Assembly (NCBI GenBank): GCA_009908505.1
Contig: JAAAPD010000003.1
Location: 62,001 to 126,000, forward strand
Length of the DNA: 64,000 nucleotides
From: Alphaproteobacteria bacterium
GTDB lineage: Bacteria > Pseudomonadota > Alphaproteobacteria > Rhodobacterales > Rhodobacteraceae
Direction: 5' to 3'
The notes beneath the pieces are model-generated. The model saw only the letters and a program-made list of their open reading frames with translations. It was not told the origin of the DNA and made no database searches. The position numbers were made by a program, and so were the translations under genes. The number at the start of each line of letters is the position of its first letter. Position 1 is the stretch's first letter. This document shows positions 42,881 through 50,836 of the stretch, piece by piece.

Positions 42881-44281
42881 TCAGAGCCCGCGCACACGCG
42901 GGCTTCGATGGTGCCGGGCCGGGTCCAGAACAAGCTCGGTGACGGCCCAGACCAGCGCATCGACCCGGTCCGGCGACCCAGCCCCCTGATAGCCCTGGGC
43001 GGTCATCTGGCACATCTGGTCTTCCAGCTCGCCCAGGCCGCGCAGATGGGCAACCCGGCCCTGCTCGTAAAGCGCCGCAACCGGTTCGGCCCGCGCCGTT
43101 TTCGACCGGCCCGCATGCACGGCCTTGTAGGGCACCGTTTCGTCCAGGGACCGCAGGATCGTCTCGACCATGGCACCGCCCTGGTTCACCTCGGCCACCA
43201 GTCTTTCTGCGCCGTGCCGGTCCATCGCCCGCAGCGCCGCAGCTGCCCAGCCATTGGGCGACAGGCCCTGCACGCTGGCATCCTCCAGAACGCAGACGCG
43301 CCAATCCTTCGGCGGCCCTTGCGTGCGCGCGCCCACCACCAGGATGCCGCAGGTATCGGCCTTCGCCCCCTGTCCGGCGGGCGGATCGACGGCGACCACC
43401 ACGCGGTCCAGTTCCGGCCCCCGCTCGACCCGCGCGGCCTCCAGCCCTTCGGTCGTCCAGAGCGCGCCATCGACATCCGACAAAAGCACGCCGTCCAGTT
43501 CCTGCCGCCCCAGCCGGGTGCCGGCATACTCGGTCATCACCTCTTCGAGGAACGTATCGGCCAGGTGGGCGCGGTTGGCATGGGTCGGGGCATGGGTCTG
43601 CACGGTCGATCGCCGCGACAGCAGCTCGGTCAACGCCCGGACCCGGCGCGGGGTCGTGGTCACGCAAGCGCGCGGATGCTTGCCCAGGCGCAACCCGAAT
43701 TGCAGCATCGGCCAGACCTCGTCCACCTTTTTCCACTTGGCCAGTTCATCGGCCCAGGCTGCATCGAATTGCGGCCCGCGCAAGGCCTCCGGGTCATGGG
43801 CGGAAAAGACCCGCGCCGTCGCCCCGTTGGGCCAGACCAGCATCTGACGCCCGGCGATCCATTGCGGGCGGCGATCATCGGGCGTGCAGGCCAGGATGCC
43901 GCTTTCCCCGAACACCATCACCTCGCGCGCCTGGTCCATGGTTTCGCCCACCAACGCGACGCGCTGGGCGATGCCGGGGTCGCGCGGACGCGACCCCTCT
44001 ACCATGGAACGGACCCATTCGGCCCCGGCGCGGGTCTTGCCCGCGCCGCGCCCGCCAAGGATCACCCAGGTTCGCCAATCGCCTTCGGGGAGCAATTGGT
44101 GGCCCAGTGCCCAGAACTCGAAAAGATATGGCAAGGCCCGCAGTTCATCCGGCCCCAGCGCCCGAAGAAACGCTTTTCTCTCGGCAGCACCGGCGGAGAC
44201 GAGCCAATCTGCACCCGATCTGGTATCTTGCCCGGTCGAAGTCGATCTCGCCCTCGCCAAGCCCGGTTCCGAATTTGTCAT
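42881..44281 (-). CDS. GTA g2: terminase large subunit
   Basis: DNA packaging motor of 466 residues. The ATPase shows Walker A as GGRGAGKTRAGAEW, the Walker B-type DAAWADEL and the coupling region CVTTTPRRVRAL; the C-terminal nuclease contains VVVAVDPPAG and VDALVWAVTEL with its acidic residues. GTA packaging is non-specific and head-full limited, unlike phage. GGAG four bases before the ATG at 44281 supports this start although it lies 137 bases inside g1. Confidence 0.95.
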   Translation of the reverse strand: MTNSEPGLARARSTSTGQDTRSGADWLVSAGAAERKAFLRALGPDELRALPYLFEFWALGHQLLPEGDWRTWVILGGRGAGKTRAGAEWVRSMVEGSRPRDPGIAQRVALVGETMDQAREVMVFGESGILACTPDDRRPQWIAGRQMLVWPNGATARVFSAHDPEALRGPQFDAAWADELAKWKKVDEVWPMLQFGLRLGKHPRACVTTTPRRVRALTELLSRRSTVQTHAPTHANRAHLADTFLEEVMTEYAGTRLGRQELDGVLLSDVDGALWTTEGLEAARVERGPELDRVVVAVDPPAGQGAKADTCGILVVGARTQGPPKDWRVCVLEDASVQGLSPNGWAAAALRAMDRHGAERLVAEVNQGGAMVETILRSLDETVPYKAVHAGRSKTARAEPVAALYEQGRVAHLRGLGELEDQMCQMTAQGYQGAGSPDRVDALVWAVTELVLDPARHHRSPRVRGL

Positions 44282-44498
44282 TGAACTCCGCCTCCAGTTT
44301 CTGTGCGTGGACCACAGCCGTTTCCAACTGCTTCTGCTTGGCCGCCAGGTCCTTGACCTCGCCCAATTGCCCGGAGTGCAGATCGTCCAGGATTCGGGTC
44401 AGGGTCTCGTTGATGCTTCGATAAAGCTGCCTAGCCTCCTTGATACGTTCAGCAGCGATTTCCTGATCGGCGGATTTTCCGCCGCGTTGGTTGCTCAT
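44145..44498 (-). CDS. GTA g1: terminase small subunit
   Basis: A 117-residue mainly helical protein, the first gene of the cluster. The coiled-coil N-terminal half (EIAAERIKEARQLYRSINET, LGEVKDLAAKQKQLETAVVHAQ) and the end EIDFDRARYQIGCRLARLR are typical of RcGTA g1, which works with g2 but has lost specific DNA recognition. The frame runs 137 bases into g2, an unusually long overlap; the last about 20 codons look poorly constrained. A strong terminator lies 45 bases upstream. Confidence 0.88.
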   Translation of the reverse strand: MSNQRGGKSADQEIAAERIKEARQLYRSINETLTRILDDLHSGQLGEVKDLAAKQKQLETAVVHAQKLEAEFNDKFGTGLGEGEIDFDRARYQIGCRLARLRRCCREKSVSSGAGAG

Positions 44499-44542
44499 AA
44501 GGGTTCACCCCGCTGGTTGCTCCGCCCAGCGAGCGCGCCATG

Positions 44543-44579
44543 AAAAACGGCCCCCGGGGTTTTGATCCCCGGGGGCCGT
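44543..44579 (-). terminator. Strong terminator between mltG and the GTA cluster
   Basis: ACGGCCCCCGGGG (44547-44559) and CCCCGGGGGCCGT (44567-44579) form a perfect 13 bp stem around seven bases. On the minus strand it is followed by TTTTT (A at 44543-44547 on the plus strand). It ends the fabD-fabG-acpP-fabF-mltG direction of transcription and insulates g1. Confidence 0.88.
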
Positions 44580-44602
44580 CACAGCCCGTCCAGCATATGT
44601 GA

Positions 44603-44631
44603 AAGCTACGTCAGACCGTGCGATCGGTCAA
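44603..44631 (-). promoter_or_regulatory. Candidate promoter upstream of GTA g1
   Basis: On the minus strand TTGACC (44631-44626), 17 bases and TAGCTT (44608-44603) form a sigma-70-like pair. It would start near 44596, ahead of the terminator at 44579-44543, so GTA transcripts from it would have to read through. The -10 match is only three of six. The 44 bases between terminator and g1 hold no better candidate. Confidence 0.3.
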
Positions 44632-44661
44632 AACTTGCCGCTTGGTGACCGGGCGTTGCGT

Positions 44662-45822
44662 TTACTCGGCCTGTTCGGCCTCCAGCGCGCGGTAGGCGGC
44701 GACGTTGCGGTTGTGCTCGTCCAGTGTGACAGCGAAATTGTGCCCGTCGCGCGGATCCAGCGACTTGGCCACGAAGAAGATATAGTCGGTATCGTCCGGG
44801 TTCAGCACTGCTTCGATGCTGTTCAAGCCCGGGTTCGCGATCGGCGTCGGCGGCAAGCCTTCGATGACGTAGGTATTGTAGGGGGTTTCCGCCCGCAATT
44901 CGGACTGGCGCAACCCGCGCCCCAAAACGCCCTGTCCGCCCGTAATGCCGTAGATCACTGTCGGGTCCGTTTGCAGGCGCATACCCTGCCGCAGGCGATT
45001 TTCGAAAACAGAGGCGACAAGCCCCGATTCGCCCTGATTGCCGGTTTCTTTTTCGACGATGGATGCGAGGATCAGCGCCTCTTGGGGTGTCTCAAGTGGC
45101 AGGCCCTCCTCGCGGGCGGACCAAGCCGTTTGCAGACGTTCGGTCTGCAGTTCCTGCATCCGGGCGATCAGCGCATTCACATTGCTGCCTGCGGCCACAC
45201 CATATGTTTCCGGGGCAAGCGATCCCTCTTCGGGGGTTTCGGGCACCTCTCCGTCCAGGAATTCCAGACTGTTGAGAGCCGTCGCCACCTGCCAGCTTGT
45301 CACGCCCTCTGCCACGGCAATGCTGTATTGCGTGTCCGGCGCTTGCCGTTTCTCAAGGTAGATTTCCGGGGCGTCTTCCTGGGCCGGGTTGAACTGCGCC
45401 AGTTCCTCGTATTCCTCGGTTTCTGGATCAAGCTCGCGCACCTCGGCCAGAACCCGCGCAACCCCGATGCGGTAGATGATCCGCGTGCCACAGGTGCTCT
45501 GGCCGCTGGCGGTGACGATGTCGATGATCTCTTCCATCGACGCCCCTTCGGACACCAGGAAAGACCCGGCCTTCAACTGCGCAGCCTTGTCCGAGTAATC
45601 GGCACCGATGCGGAAGATCGCCGGGTATTCTACCGCGCCGATCTCGGCAAGGTTTTCGCTGACGATACGCATGTTCGAGTTGTTTTCAACCTTCAGGCAG
45701 ATTGCCGCCTCAAGCGGGCCATCGGCGCGATATTGCGAATTGCCCCAGGCCACCAAACCCGCCACCAGAAACAGAGCCACGATCAGGAAGGTCAGCGCGT
45801 TGCTGGCGATATGACGCCACAT
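44662..45822 (-). CDS. mltG: Endolytic murein transglycosylase MltG
   Basis: Inner-membrane lytic transglycosylase that cuts nascent glycan strands and sets their length. The 386-residue protein has one N-terminal membrane helix (about 8-27, NALTFLIVALFLVAGLVAWG), a LysM-like region and the YceG catalytic domain with the active glutamate in ILASIVEKETGNQGE, and RLQTDPTVIYGI and LPPTPIANPG. It follows fabF with no gap (the ATG directly follows the fabF stop region), a gene pairing common in alphaproteobacteria. A strong terminator follows. Confidence 0.95.
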   Translation of the reverse strand: MWRHIASNALTFLIVALFLVAGLVAWGNSQYRADGPLEAAICLKVENNSNMRIVSENLAEIGAVEYPAIFRIGADYSDKAAQLKAGSFLVSEGASMEEIIDIVTASGQSTCGTRIIYRIGVARVLAEVRELDPETEEYEELAQFNPAQEDAPEIYLEKRQAPDTQYSIAVAEGVTSWQVATALNSLEFLDGEVPETPEEGSLAPETYGVAAGSNVNALIARMQELQTERLQTAWSAREEGLPLETPQEALILASIVEKETGNQGESGLVASVFENRLRQGMRLQTDPTVIYGITGGQGVLGRGLRQSELRAETPYNTYVIEGLPPTPIANPGLNSIEAVLNPDDTDYIFFVAKSLDPRDGHNFAVTLDEHNRNVAAYRALEAEQAE

Positions 45823-47082
45823 CTAGTCGACCTTTCCGAACAAGACGCTCGCATTGGTTCCGCCGAAGCCAAAGGAATTGGACAGGGCCACGTCGATCTT
45901 GCGCGCGACTTTCTCGTTGGCGGCCAGGTCGAGCGGGGTCTCCATCGCCGGATCATCCAGGTTGATCGTCGGCGGGGCCACCTGGTCGCGAATGGCCAGG
46001 ATCGATAAGATCGCCTCGATCGCGCCGGCCGCCCCCAGAAGGTGCCCGGTCATCGACTTGGTGGACGACATGGTGACACTGGAAGCGTGATCGCCCAGCA
46101 GGCGCTCCACCGCGCCCAGCTCGATCGTGTCGGCCATGGTGCTGGTGCCATGGGCGTTGATGTAGTCGATGGCATCGGGCTGCAACCCGGCATCCTCCAG
46201 CGCCGCCTGCATGGACCGGAAGCCCCCTTCGCCATCCTCGGACGGGGCGGTGATGTGGTAGGCGTCGCCGGTCAGGCCGTAGCCCAGAACCTCGGCATAA
46301 ATTTTCGCACCGCGCGCCTTGGCGTGCTCGTAATCCTCCAGCACGACCATGCCCGCGCCCTCGCCCATGACGAAGCCGTCGCGGTCGGTGTCATAGGGGC
46401 GGCTGGCCGCTTGCGGATCGTCACCGCGCTTGGTGGACAGCGCCTTGCAGGCGTTGAACCCGGCGATGCCGATCTCGCAGATCGCCGCCTCGGCCCCGCC
46501 CGCGATCATCACATCGGCCCGGCCCGCCTTGATCAGCTGCGCCGCGTCGCCGATGGCATGGGCGCCGGTGGAACAGGCGGTGACAACCGCATGGTTGGGC
46601 CCCTTGAAGCCATACTTGATGGCGATCTGGCCCGAGATCAGGTTGATCAACGCGCCCGGCACGAAGAAGGGCGAGACCCGGCGCGGCCCCTTTTCCTTCA
46701 TCATCACGGCGGTGTTCGCAATGGAGTTGAGCCCGCCGATGCCCGACCCGGTCAGAACGCCCGTGCGCAGCAGCGCCTCTTCGGTCTCGGGCGTCCAGCG
46801 GGCGTCTTTCACCGCCTGCTCGGCGGCCGCCATGGCGAACAGGATGAAGGTATCGACCTTGCGGGCCTCTTTCGGCTCCATGTACCTGTCAGGGTCGAAC
46901 GTGCCGTTTTCGCCGTCACCATAAGGCACTTCGCAGGCATAGGTGGTGGTGAACCCCTGGGGATCGAAACGGGTGATGGTGCCCGCCCCGCTTTGCCCGC
47001 CAAGAACCCGCGTCCAGCTTTCTTCCACCCCGTCGGCCAACGGCGTGACCAGCCCCAATCCGGTTACAACGACACGACGCAT
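45823..47082 (-). CDS. fabF: Beta-ketoacyl-ACP synthase II
   Basis: Condensing enzyme of fatty acid elongation, 419 residues, with the catalytic triad Cys in VVTACSTGAHAIG, His in INAHGTSTMADTIE and His in KSMTGHLLGAAGAIE. The start MRRVVVTGLGLVTPLADGV at 47082 is the family norm and has GAGGGG six bases upstream; the longer frame to 47145 is not used. It lies after acpP with a terminator in between, so it may have its own promoter in the 180-base gap. Confidence 0.96.
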   Translation of the reverse strand: MRRVVVTGLGLVTPLADGVEESWTRVLGGQSGAGTITRFDPQGFTTTYACEVPYGDGENGTFDPDRYMEPKEARKVDTFILFAMAAAEQAVKDARWTPETEEALLRTGVLTGSGIGGLNSIANTAVMMKEKGPRRVSPFFVPGALINLISGQIAIKYGFKGPNHAVVTACSTGAHAIGDAAQLIKAGRADVMIAGGAEAAICEIGIAGFNACKALSTKRGDDPQAASRPYDTDRDGFVMGEGAGMVVLEDYEHAKARGAKIYAEVLGYGLTGDAYHITAPSEDGEGGFRSMQAALEDAGLQPDAIDYINAHGTSTMADTIELGAVERLLGDHASSVTMSSTKSMTGHLLGAAGAIEAILSILAIRDQVAPPTINLDDPAMETPLDLAANEKVARKIDVALSNSFGFGGTNASVLFGKVD

Positions 47083-47209
47083 GCTCTGCCCCTCGACTTC
47101 CAGTTTCCTCGCAGCCTGATACCCCGGCCCGGGGGAAAGGGGCAAGGGCCGAACATGCCCGGGGCCCGGACCGGCGGCACCGTGCGCGCCCGCGGGATCG
47201 GCACAAAGA

Positions 47210-47240
47210 AAACGGGCGGCCCGATATGGGCCGCCCGTTT
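47210..47240 (-). terminator. Terminator after acpP
   Basis: AAACGGGCGGCCC (47210-47222) and GGGCCGCCCGTTT (47228-47240) form a perfect 13 bp stem around GATAT; on the minus strand it continues into TTCTTT. It lies 22 bases after the acpP stop and would let acpP be made far above fabF and mltG. Confidence 0.85.
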
Positions 47241-47262
47241 CGAATTCGATCCGGCGCTCAGC

Positions 47263-47496
47263 TCAGCTGGCGTCTTTGATGAACTTCACGGCGTCGCCGA
47301 AGGTCTGGATGGTCTCGGCGGCATCATCGGGGATCTCGATGCCGAACTCTTCTTCGAAGGCCATGACCAGTTCCACGGTATCCAGGGAGTCGGCGCCAAG
47401 ATCGTCGATGAAGGACGCGCCTTCCACAACCTTGCTTTCTTCCACACCCAGGTGTTCCACAACGATCTTGCGGACGCGGTCTGCGACGTCGCTCAT
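47263..47496 (-). CDS. acpP: Acyl carrier protein
   Basis: The 77-residue acidic carrier of growing fatty acids. The phosphopantetheine attachment site is Ser37 in [13 protein letters not shown]. Four-helix pattern and length are standard. It stands between fabG and fabF, with its own candidate promoter (47636-47663) and a strong terminator behind, consistent with the very high amounts of ACP needed. AGGAAC precedes the ATG at 47496. Confidence 0.97.
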   Translation of the reverse strand: MSDVADRVRKIVVEHLGVEESKVVEGASFIDDLGADSLDTVELVMAFEEEFGIEIPDDAAETIQTFGDAVKFIKDAS

Positions 47497-47635
47497 GATA
47501 GTTCCTCACTTCTTCGGGGCCTGATGCCCCCTGTTTGGGTTGCCCTCGCCGGGGATGGCTGCCGGGCGGCTCTTTCGGCCCTGCTCGAGGACCCGAATGG
47601 GCGGACGACATGCCCCCGCCGCGAAATCTGTGCGG

Positions 47636-47663
47636 CCTATACCAGAGATTCTACACAACGCAA
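47636..47663 (-). promoter_or_regulatory. Candidate acpP promoter
   Basis: On the minus strand TTGCGT (47663-47658) and TATAGG (47641-47636) are separated by 16 bases, in the 192-base gap between fabG and acpP. Transcription would start near 47629, about 130 bases before the acpP ATG. Confidence 0.5.
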
Positions 47664-47688
47664 ACGCTTTCGGCCCGCCCCCTGGCGC

Positions 47689-48426
47689 CTACAGCATGGC
47701 CATGCCGCCGTTCACGTGCAGCGTGGTTCCCGTGACGTAACCCGCCTCGTCGCTGGCCAGGTAGAGCGTCGCCGCAGCGATCTCCTCGGGGGTGCCCATG
47801 CGGGCAGCGGGGATCTGCGCGTTGATCTTGTCCTTCTGGTCATCGGTCAGCTTGTCGGTCATGGCCGTGGCGATGAAACCGGGGGCGACGCAGTTGACCG
47901 TGATGCCGCGGGTGGCGACCTCGTAGGCAATGGATTTGGACAGTCCCACCATACCCGCCTTGGACGCGGCATAATTGGCCTGACCCGGGTTGCCTGTTGC
48001 GCCCACGATCGAGCTGATATTGACGATCCGGCCCCAGCGCGATTTCATCATTGGCCGGATGGCCGATTTGCAAAGGCGCATCGTCGAGGTCAGGTTGACC
48101 TCCAGCACGCTGTCCCATTCCTCGTCGCTCATCCGCATGAAGATGTTGTCTCGGGTGATGCCGGCATTGTTGACCAGGATATCGACCGCGCCCATCGCGT
48201 CGCTGGCGCGCTTGACCAAGCCATCCACGTCTTCGCGGTCCGAGAGGTTGCACCGCAGAACATGGGCGCGCGCGCCCAGCTCCGCCGCCAGCTCCTGCAA
48301 GGGGCCCTCGCGGGTCCCGGAGAGGCCGACATTGGCCCCGGCCCCATGCAGGGCCTTCGCGATCGCGCCACCGATCCCGCCCGATGCGCCGGTGATCAGC
48401 GCGGATTTTCCTGTCAGATCGAACAT
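47689..48426 (-). CDS. fabG: 3-oxoacyl-ACP reductase
   Basis: NADPH-dependent reductase of fatty acid elongation, 245 residues, short-chain dehydrogenase fold. The cofactor motif is TGASGGIGGAIA, NNAGITRDN follows, and the catalytic Ser-Tyr-Lys are seen in NISSIVGATGNPGQANYAASKAG. The ATG at 48426 has AGGAAA about eight bases upstream. An AT-rich inverted repeat lies just before it (48465-48484), in the 87 bases behind fabD. Confidence 0.96.
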   Translation of the reverse strand: MFDLTGKSALITGASGGIGGAIAKALHGAGANVGLSGTREGPLQELAAELGARAHVLRCNLSDREDVDGLVKRASDAMGAVDILVNNAGITRDNIFMRMSDEEWDSVLEVNLTSTMRLCKSAIRPMMKSRWGRIVNISSIVGATGNPGQANYAASKAGMVGLSKSIAYEVATRGITVNCVAPGFIATAMTDKLTDDQKDKINAQIPAARMGTPEEIAAATLYLASDEAGYVTGTTLHVNGGMAML

Positions 48427-48464
48427 CTCGTGTTTCCTTTCCCGCGCCCCCTTTTCCGAGGGCA

Positions 48465-48484
48465 ACAAAATTCCAGAATTTTGT
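48465..48484. repeat. AT-rich inverted repeat upstream of fabG
   Basis: ACAAAATTC (48465-48473) and GAATTTTGT (48476-48484) are exact inverted repeats around CA, 38 bases before the fabG start. The core is nearly the same as the repeat before ilvH at 9987-10008, and both stand out as AT-rich islands. Confidence 0.6.
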
Positions 48485-48513
48485 CCGCCCCGCCCGACCG
48501 GCGGGACCATCGC

Positions 48514-49452
48514 CTACCCGTCCAGGGACGCGGACGCCGCCGCGACATCCTCGGGCGTGCCCACCGCGCGCGTGGCGACCGAGCGGTCGATGCGCTTGAC
48601 CATCCCCGACAGCGCCTTTCCCGCGCCAATTTCCCAAGCTTCGGTCACGCCCTGGGCGGCCATCCAGATCACGCTTTCGCGCCAACGGACCGAGCCGGTC
48701 ACCTGTGCAACCAGCAGGTCGCGGATCTCGTCCGGCTCGCGGACCGCCTCGGCGCGCACATTGGCCACCAGCGGCACGGCGGGTGCCGCGATCTCGACCT
48801 CCGCCAGCGCCTCGGCCATGCGGTCCGCCGCCGGTTGCATCAGCGTGCAGTGGAACGGCGCACTGACCGGAAGCAGCATGGCCCGCTTGGCGCCCTTCTC
48901 CTTGGCGATGTCCACGGCGCGTTCCACCGCCGCCTTGTGGCCAGACACCACCACCTGGCTGGGGTCATTGTCATTCGCCGCCTGGCAAACCTCGCCCAGC
49001 GCGGCCTCGTCGGCCACCGCGACGGCCGTTTCGAAATCCAGTCCCAGCAGGGCCGCCATCGCCCCCTTGCCCACCGGCACGGCCTCTTGCATCGCCGTGC
49101 CGCGTATGCGCAGAAGGCGAGCCGTGTCGCCGACGCTCAGCGCCCCGGCGGCGGCCAATGCCGAGTATTCGCCCAGGCTGTGCCCTGCCACGAAATCCGC
49201 CGCATCGATCGTCACACCCTCAGCCTCCAGCGCCCGCATCGCGGCCATGGATGTGGCCATCAGGGCGGGCTGAGCGTTGCGGGTCAGCGTCAGCTCGGCG
49301 ATATCGCCATCCCAGACCAGGGCAGACAGCGCCTCGCCCAGCGCTGCGTCCACCTCCTCGAAAACCGCGCGTGCCGCCGGGTAGCTGTCGGCCAGCGCCT
49401 TGCCCATGCCGATCGCCTGCGCGCCCTGTCCGGGAAATACGAATGCCCGCAT
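48514..49452 (-). CDS. fabD: Malonyl-CoA:ACP transacylase
   Basis: Loads malonate from CoA onto ACP to start and extend fatty acids. The 312-residue protein begins MRAFVFPGQGAQ (the family start), with the catalytic serine in AGHSLGEYSALAAAG and the histidine in PVSAPFHCTLM. The ATG at 49452 is used; the frame to 49479 adds residues the family lacks. First gene of the fabD-fabG-acpP-fabF-mltG direction. Confidence 0.96.
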   Translation of the reverse strand: MRAFVFPGQGAQAIGMGKALADSYPAARAVFEEVDAALGEALSALVWDGDIAELTLTRNAQPALMATSMAAMRALEAEGVTIDAADFVAGHSLGEYSALAAAGALSVGDTARLLRIRGTAMQEAVPVGKGAMAALLGLDFETAVAVADEAALGEVCQAANDNDPSQVVVSGHKAAVERAVDIAKEKGAKRAMLLPVSAPFHCTLMQPAADRMAEALAEVEIAAPAVPLVANVRAEAVREPDEIRDLLVAQVTGSVRWRESVIWMAAQGVTEAWEIGAGKALSGMVKRIDRSVATRAVGTPEDVAAASASLDG

Positions 49453-49575
49453 CTTTGGTCGTTCCTTTTCTGCTGTCATCGACCTGACCTAGCGGAACGA
49501 AACCGGGGGCACAAGAAAAGGAAAACCGCCACGCCCGGGGCGCAGCGGCTCGATCCCTCCGGCGCCTCTGGGGAC

Positions 49576-50193
49576 TCAGCGCTTCAGCGGCCCGGAAAAG
49601 GCCGGTGGTGTCCGGTCGCCCTTTGCGGACAGGCACAGATCGGCCTCCAGCCGCGCCTTGAGCGGCACCAGGTAAGAAGGCGCGCCCGTGCCTGCGGCTA
49701 TTGACCCGCCATCACCGAGACGAATCTGCACCTGGCCACGCGCCCCGGCCTCATGCAGGCCGACACCGGCGACGGTGTCGAACCCGTAGGTCCCGACCAC
49801 CTGGCCGCGCCCGGTGCCTGAGCCGACAACCTCGCGCAGCTCGCCATTGGCGGTATCGACCTCGAGCGTGATCGCCCGACGGGCCTGGGCCCGCGAATGC
49901 AGAAAGGCAGCGGCCCCGCCCAGGAGTGCCGAGACAAGCAGGCGCGCCAACGGCACGCCGGCCGCCGAAATGTCGACCGGCACCAGCCAGATCGCGATGG
50001 CGGCCATGGCAAAGGCCGCGGCGATCAGGGTCAACACGCCGCGCGACGTGGCAAGCGCACCGCGTTCTGCTGGGTTGGGGCCGATCTCGTAGCCCCAAAA
50101 CTGATCCTCGACCACCGGTCGCTGCAGGCGAGTCTCGCCGTGCACATCATTGGTCTCGGCATAGGTCTGAAGATCGTCTGTATAGGTCGTCAT
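49576..50193 (-). CDS. Hypothetical two-helix membrane protein
   Basis: A 205-residue protein (MTTYTDDLQTYAETNDVHGE start) with two adjacent hydrophobic helices (about 55-75 and 80-100, LTLIAAAFAMAAIAIWLVPV and LARLLVSALLGGAAAFL) and a C-terminal soluble domain of about 100 residues. I do not recognise its family. It lies behind rpsF in divergent orientation and ahead of fabD on the same strand, with 123 bases between. The ATG at 50193 is the most likely of several in-frame starts because it removes a poorly coding N-terminus. Confidence 0.7.
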   Translation of the reverse strand: MTTYTDDLQTYAETNDVHGETRLQRPVVEDQFWGYEIGPNPAERGALATSRGVLTLIAAAFAMAAIAIWLVPVDISAAGVPLARLLVSALLGGAAAFLHSRAQARRAITLEVDTANGELREVVGSGTGRGQVVGTYGFDTVAGVGLHEAGARGQVQIRLGDGGSIAAGTGAPSYLVPLKARLEADLCLSAKGDRTPPAFSGPLKR

Positions 50194-50324
50194 GGCCCTG
50201 CCCCGCATTCGTTGGCTCATCATCAGACTTACCGGCATTTGTGGCGCAATCCGGGCCGCGAGGTGGAATTCTTGCGTTAGGTGATCGTTGAGCCCGCCCC
50301 TTGCGGTTTGGCGCGACCCCGGGC

Positions 50325-50352
50325 TTGATCCCCGGCCCGCAACCTGTATAAG
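50325..50352 (+). promoter_or_regulatory. Promoter of the rpsF-rpsR-rplI operon
   Basis: TTGATC (50325-50330), 16 bases, then TATAAG (50347-50352): the best sigma-70-like match in the window. The transcript would begin near 50359, at the base of the structured leader that follows. Confidence 0.6.
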
Positions 50353-50359
50353 GCCGCAT

Positions 50360-50414
50360 CCTTCCGCGTAGCTTTGATGAACTGCGCAGTCTCTCGTGGG
50401 CCGGGTGCGGAAGG
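50360..50414 (+). promoter_or_regulatory. Candidate S6:S18 autoregulatory leader
   Basis: CCTTCCGC (50360-50367) pairs with GCGGAAGG (50407-50414), closing a structure with an inner hairpin region and a CCG (50401-50403) on the 3' side of the internal loop. The known S6:S18 leader motif in front of rpsF has a closing stem, an internal loop and a conserved CCG that the S6:S18 complex binds. Location, between promoter and rpsF, fits. Not checked by folding. Confidence 0.5.
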
Positions 50415-50462
50415 CGAATTGCCCTGCCCTTTGAAATGCGCCGAAACATGAATGGAGTGCAC

Positions 50463-50807
50463 ATGCCGCTTTACGAGCATGTATTGATCGCGCGTCAGGA
50501 TCTGTCCAACGCGCAGGCCGAAGGCCTTGTCGAACATTTTGGCACCGTCCTTTCGGACAACGGCGGCAAACTCGTCGATTCCGAATACTGGGGCGTCAAG
50601 ACGATGGCCTACAAGATCAACAAGAACCGCAAGGGTCACTATGCCATGATGCGGACCGATGCCCCGGCACCGGCCGTTCAGGAAATGGAACGCCTGATGC
50701 GTCTGCATGACGACGTGATGCGTGTTCTGACCATCAAGGTCGACGCGCACGAAGAAGGCCCGTCCGTTCAGATGCAAAAGCGCGACGACCGTCGCGAGCG
50801 TCGCTAA
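50463..50807 (+). CDS. rpsF: 30S ribosomal protein S6
   Basis: Small-subunit protein of 114 residues, which binds with S18 to 16S rRNA. It starts MPLYEHVLIARQDLS and has the central WGVKTMAYKINKNRKGHYAMM block of the S6 family. A GGAG lies six bases before the ATG at 50463; the longer frame is not used. First gene of rpsF-rpsR-rplI, behind a good promoter and a structured leader. Confidence 0.97.
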   Translation: MPLYEHVLIARQDLSNAQAEGLVEHFGTVLSDNGGKLVDSEYWGVKTMAYKINKNRKGHYAMMRTDAPAPAVQEMERLMRLHDDVMRVLTIKVDAHEEGPSVQMQKRDDRRERR

Positions 50808-50836
50808 TCCAAAAGATCAGGAAAGGACCATAACCC

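Larger units (their letters stand above)
28966..44498 (-). mobile_element. Complete RcGTA-type gene transfer agent cluster
   Basis: A phage-derived cluster that makes small particles packing random host DNA for transfer to relatives. All structural genes known from the Rhodobacter capsulatus GTA (g1, g2, g3, g3.5, g4, g5, g6, g7, g8, g9, g10, g10.1, g11, g12, g13, g14, g15) are present, in the standard order and apparently intact. Differences are one foreign gene between g2 and g3 (41559-42803) and a small coupled gene after g15. No integrase, attachment sites, lysis genes or regulators are in the cluster, as expected for a domesticated GTA; in R. capsulatus these functions are encoded elsewhere. 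Confidence 0.93.

Noticed and set aside
42804-43736. Upstream extension of the glycosyltransferase frame through the terminase gene
   Set aside because: It is an alternate frame of g2 on the same strand and has no family resemblance; the helix-rich protein starts at 42803.
44499-44542. CtrA-type half sites (TTAA-N7-TTAA) before GTA g1
   Set aside because: None is present in the short spacer or in the 100 bases upstream, so direct CtrA binding there is not supported.
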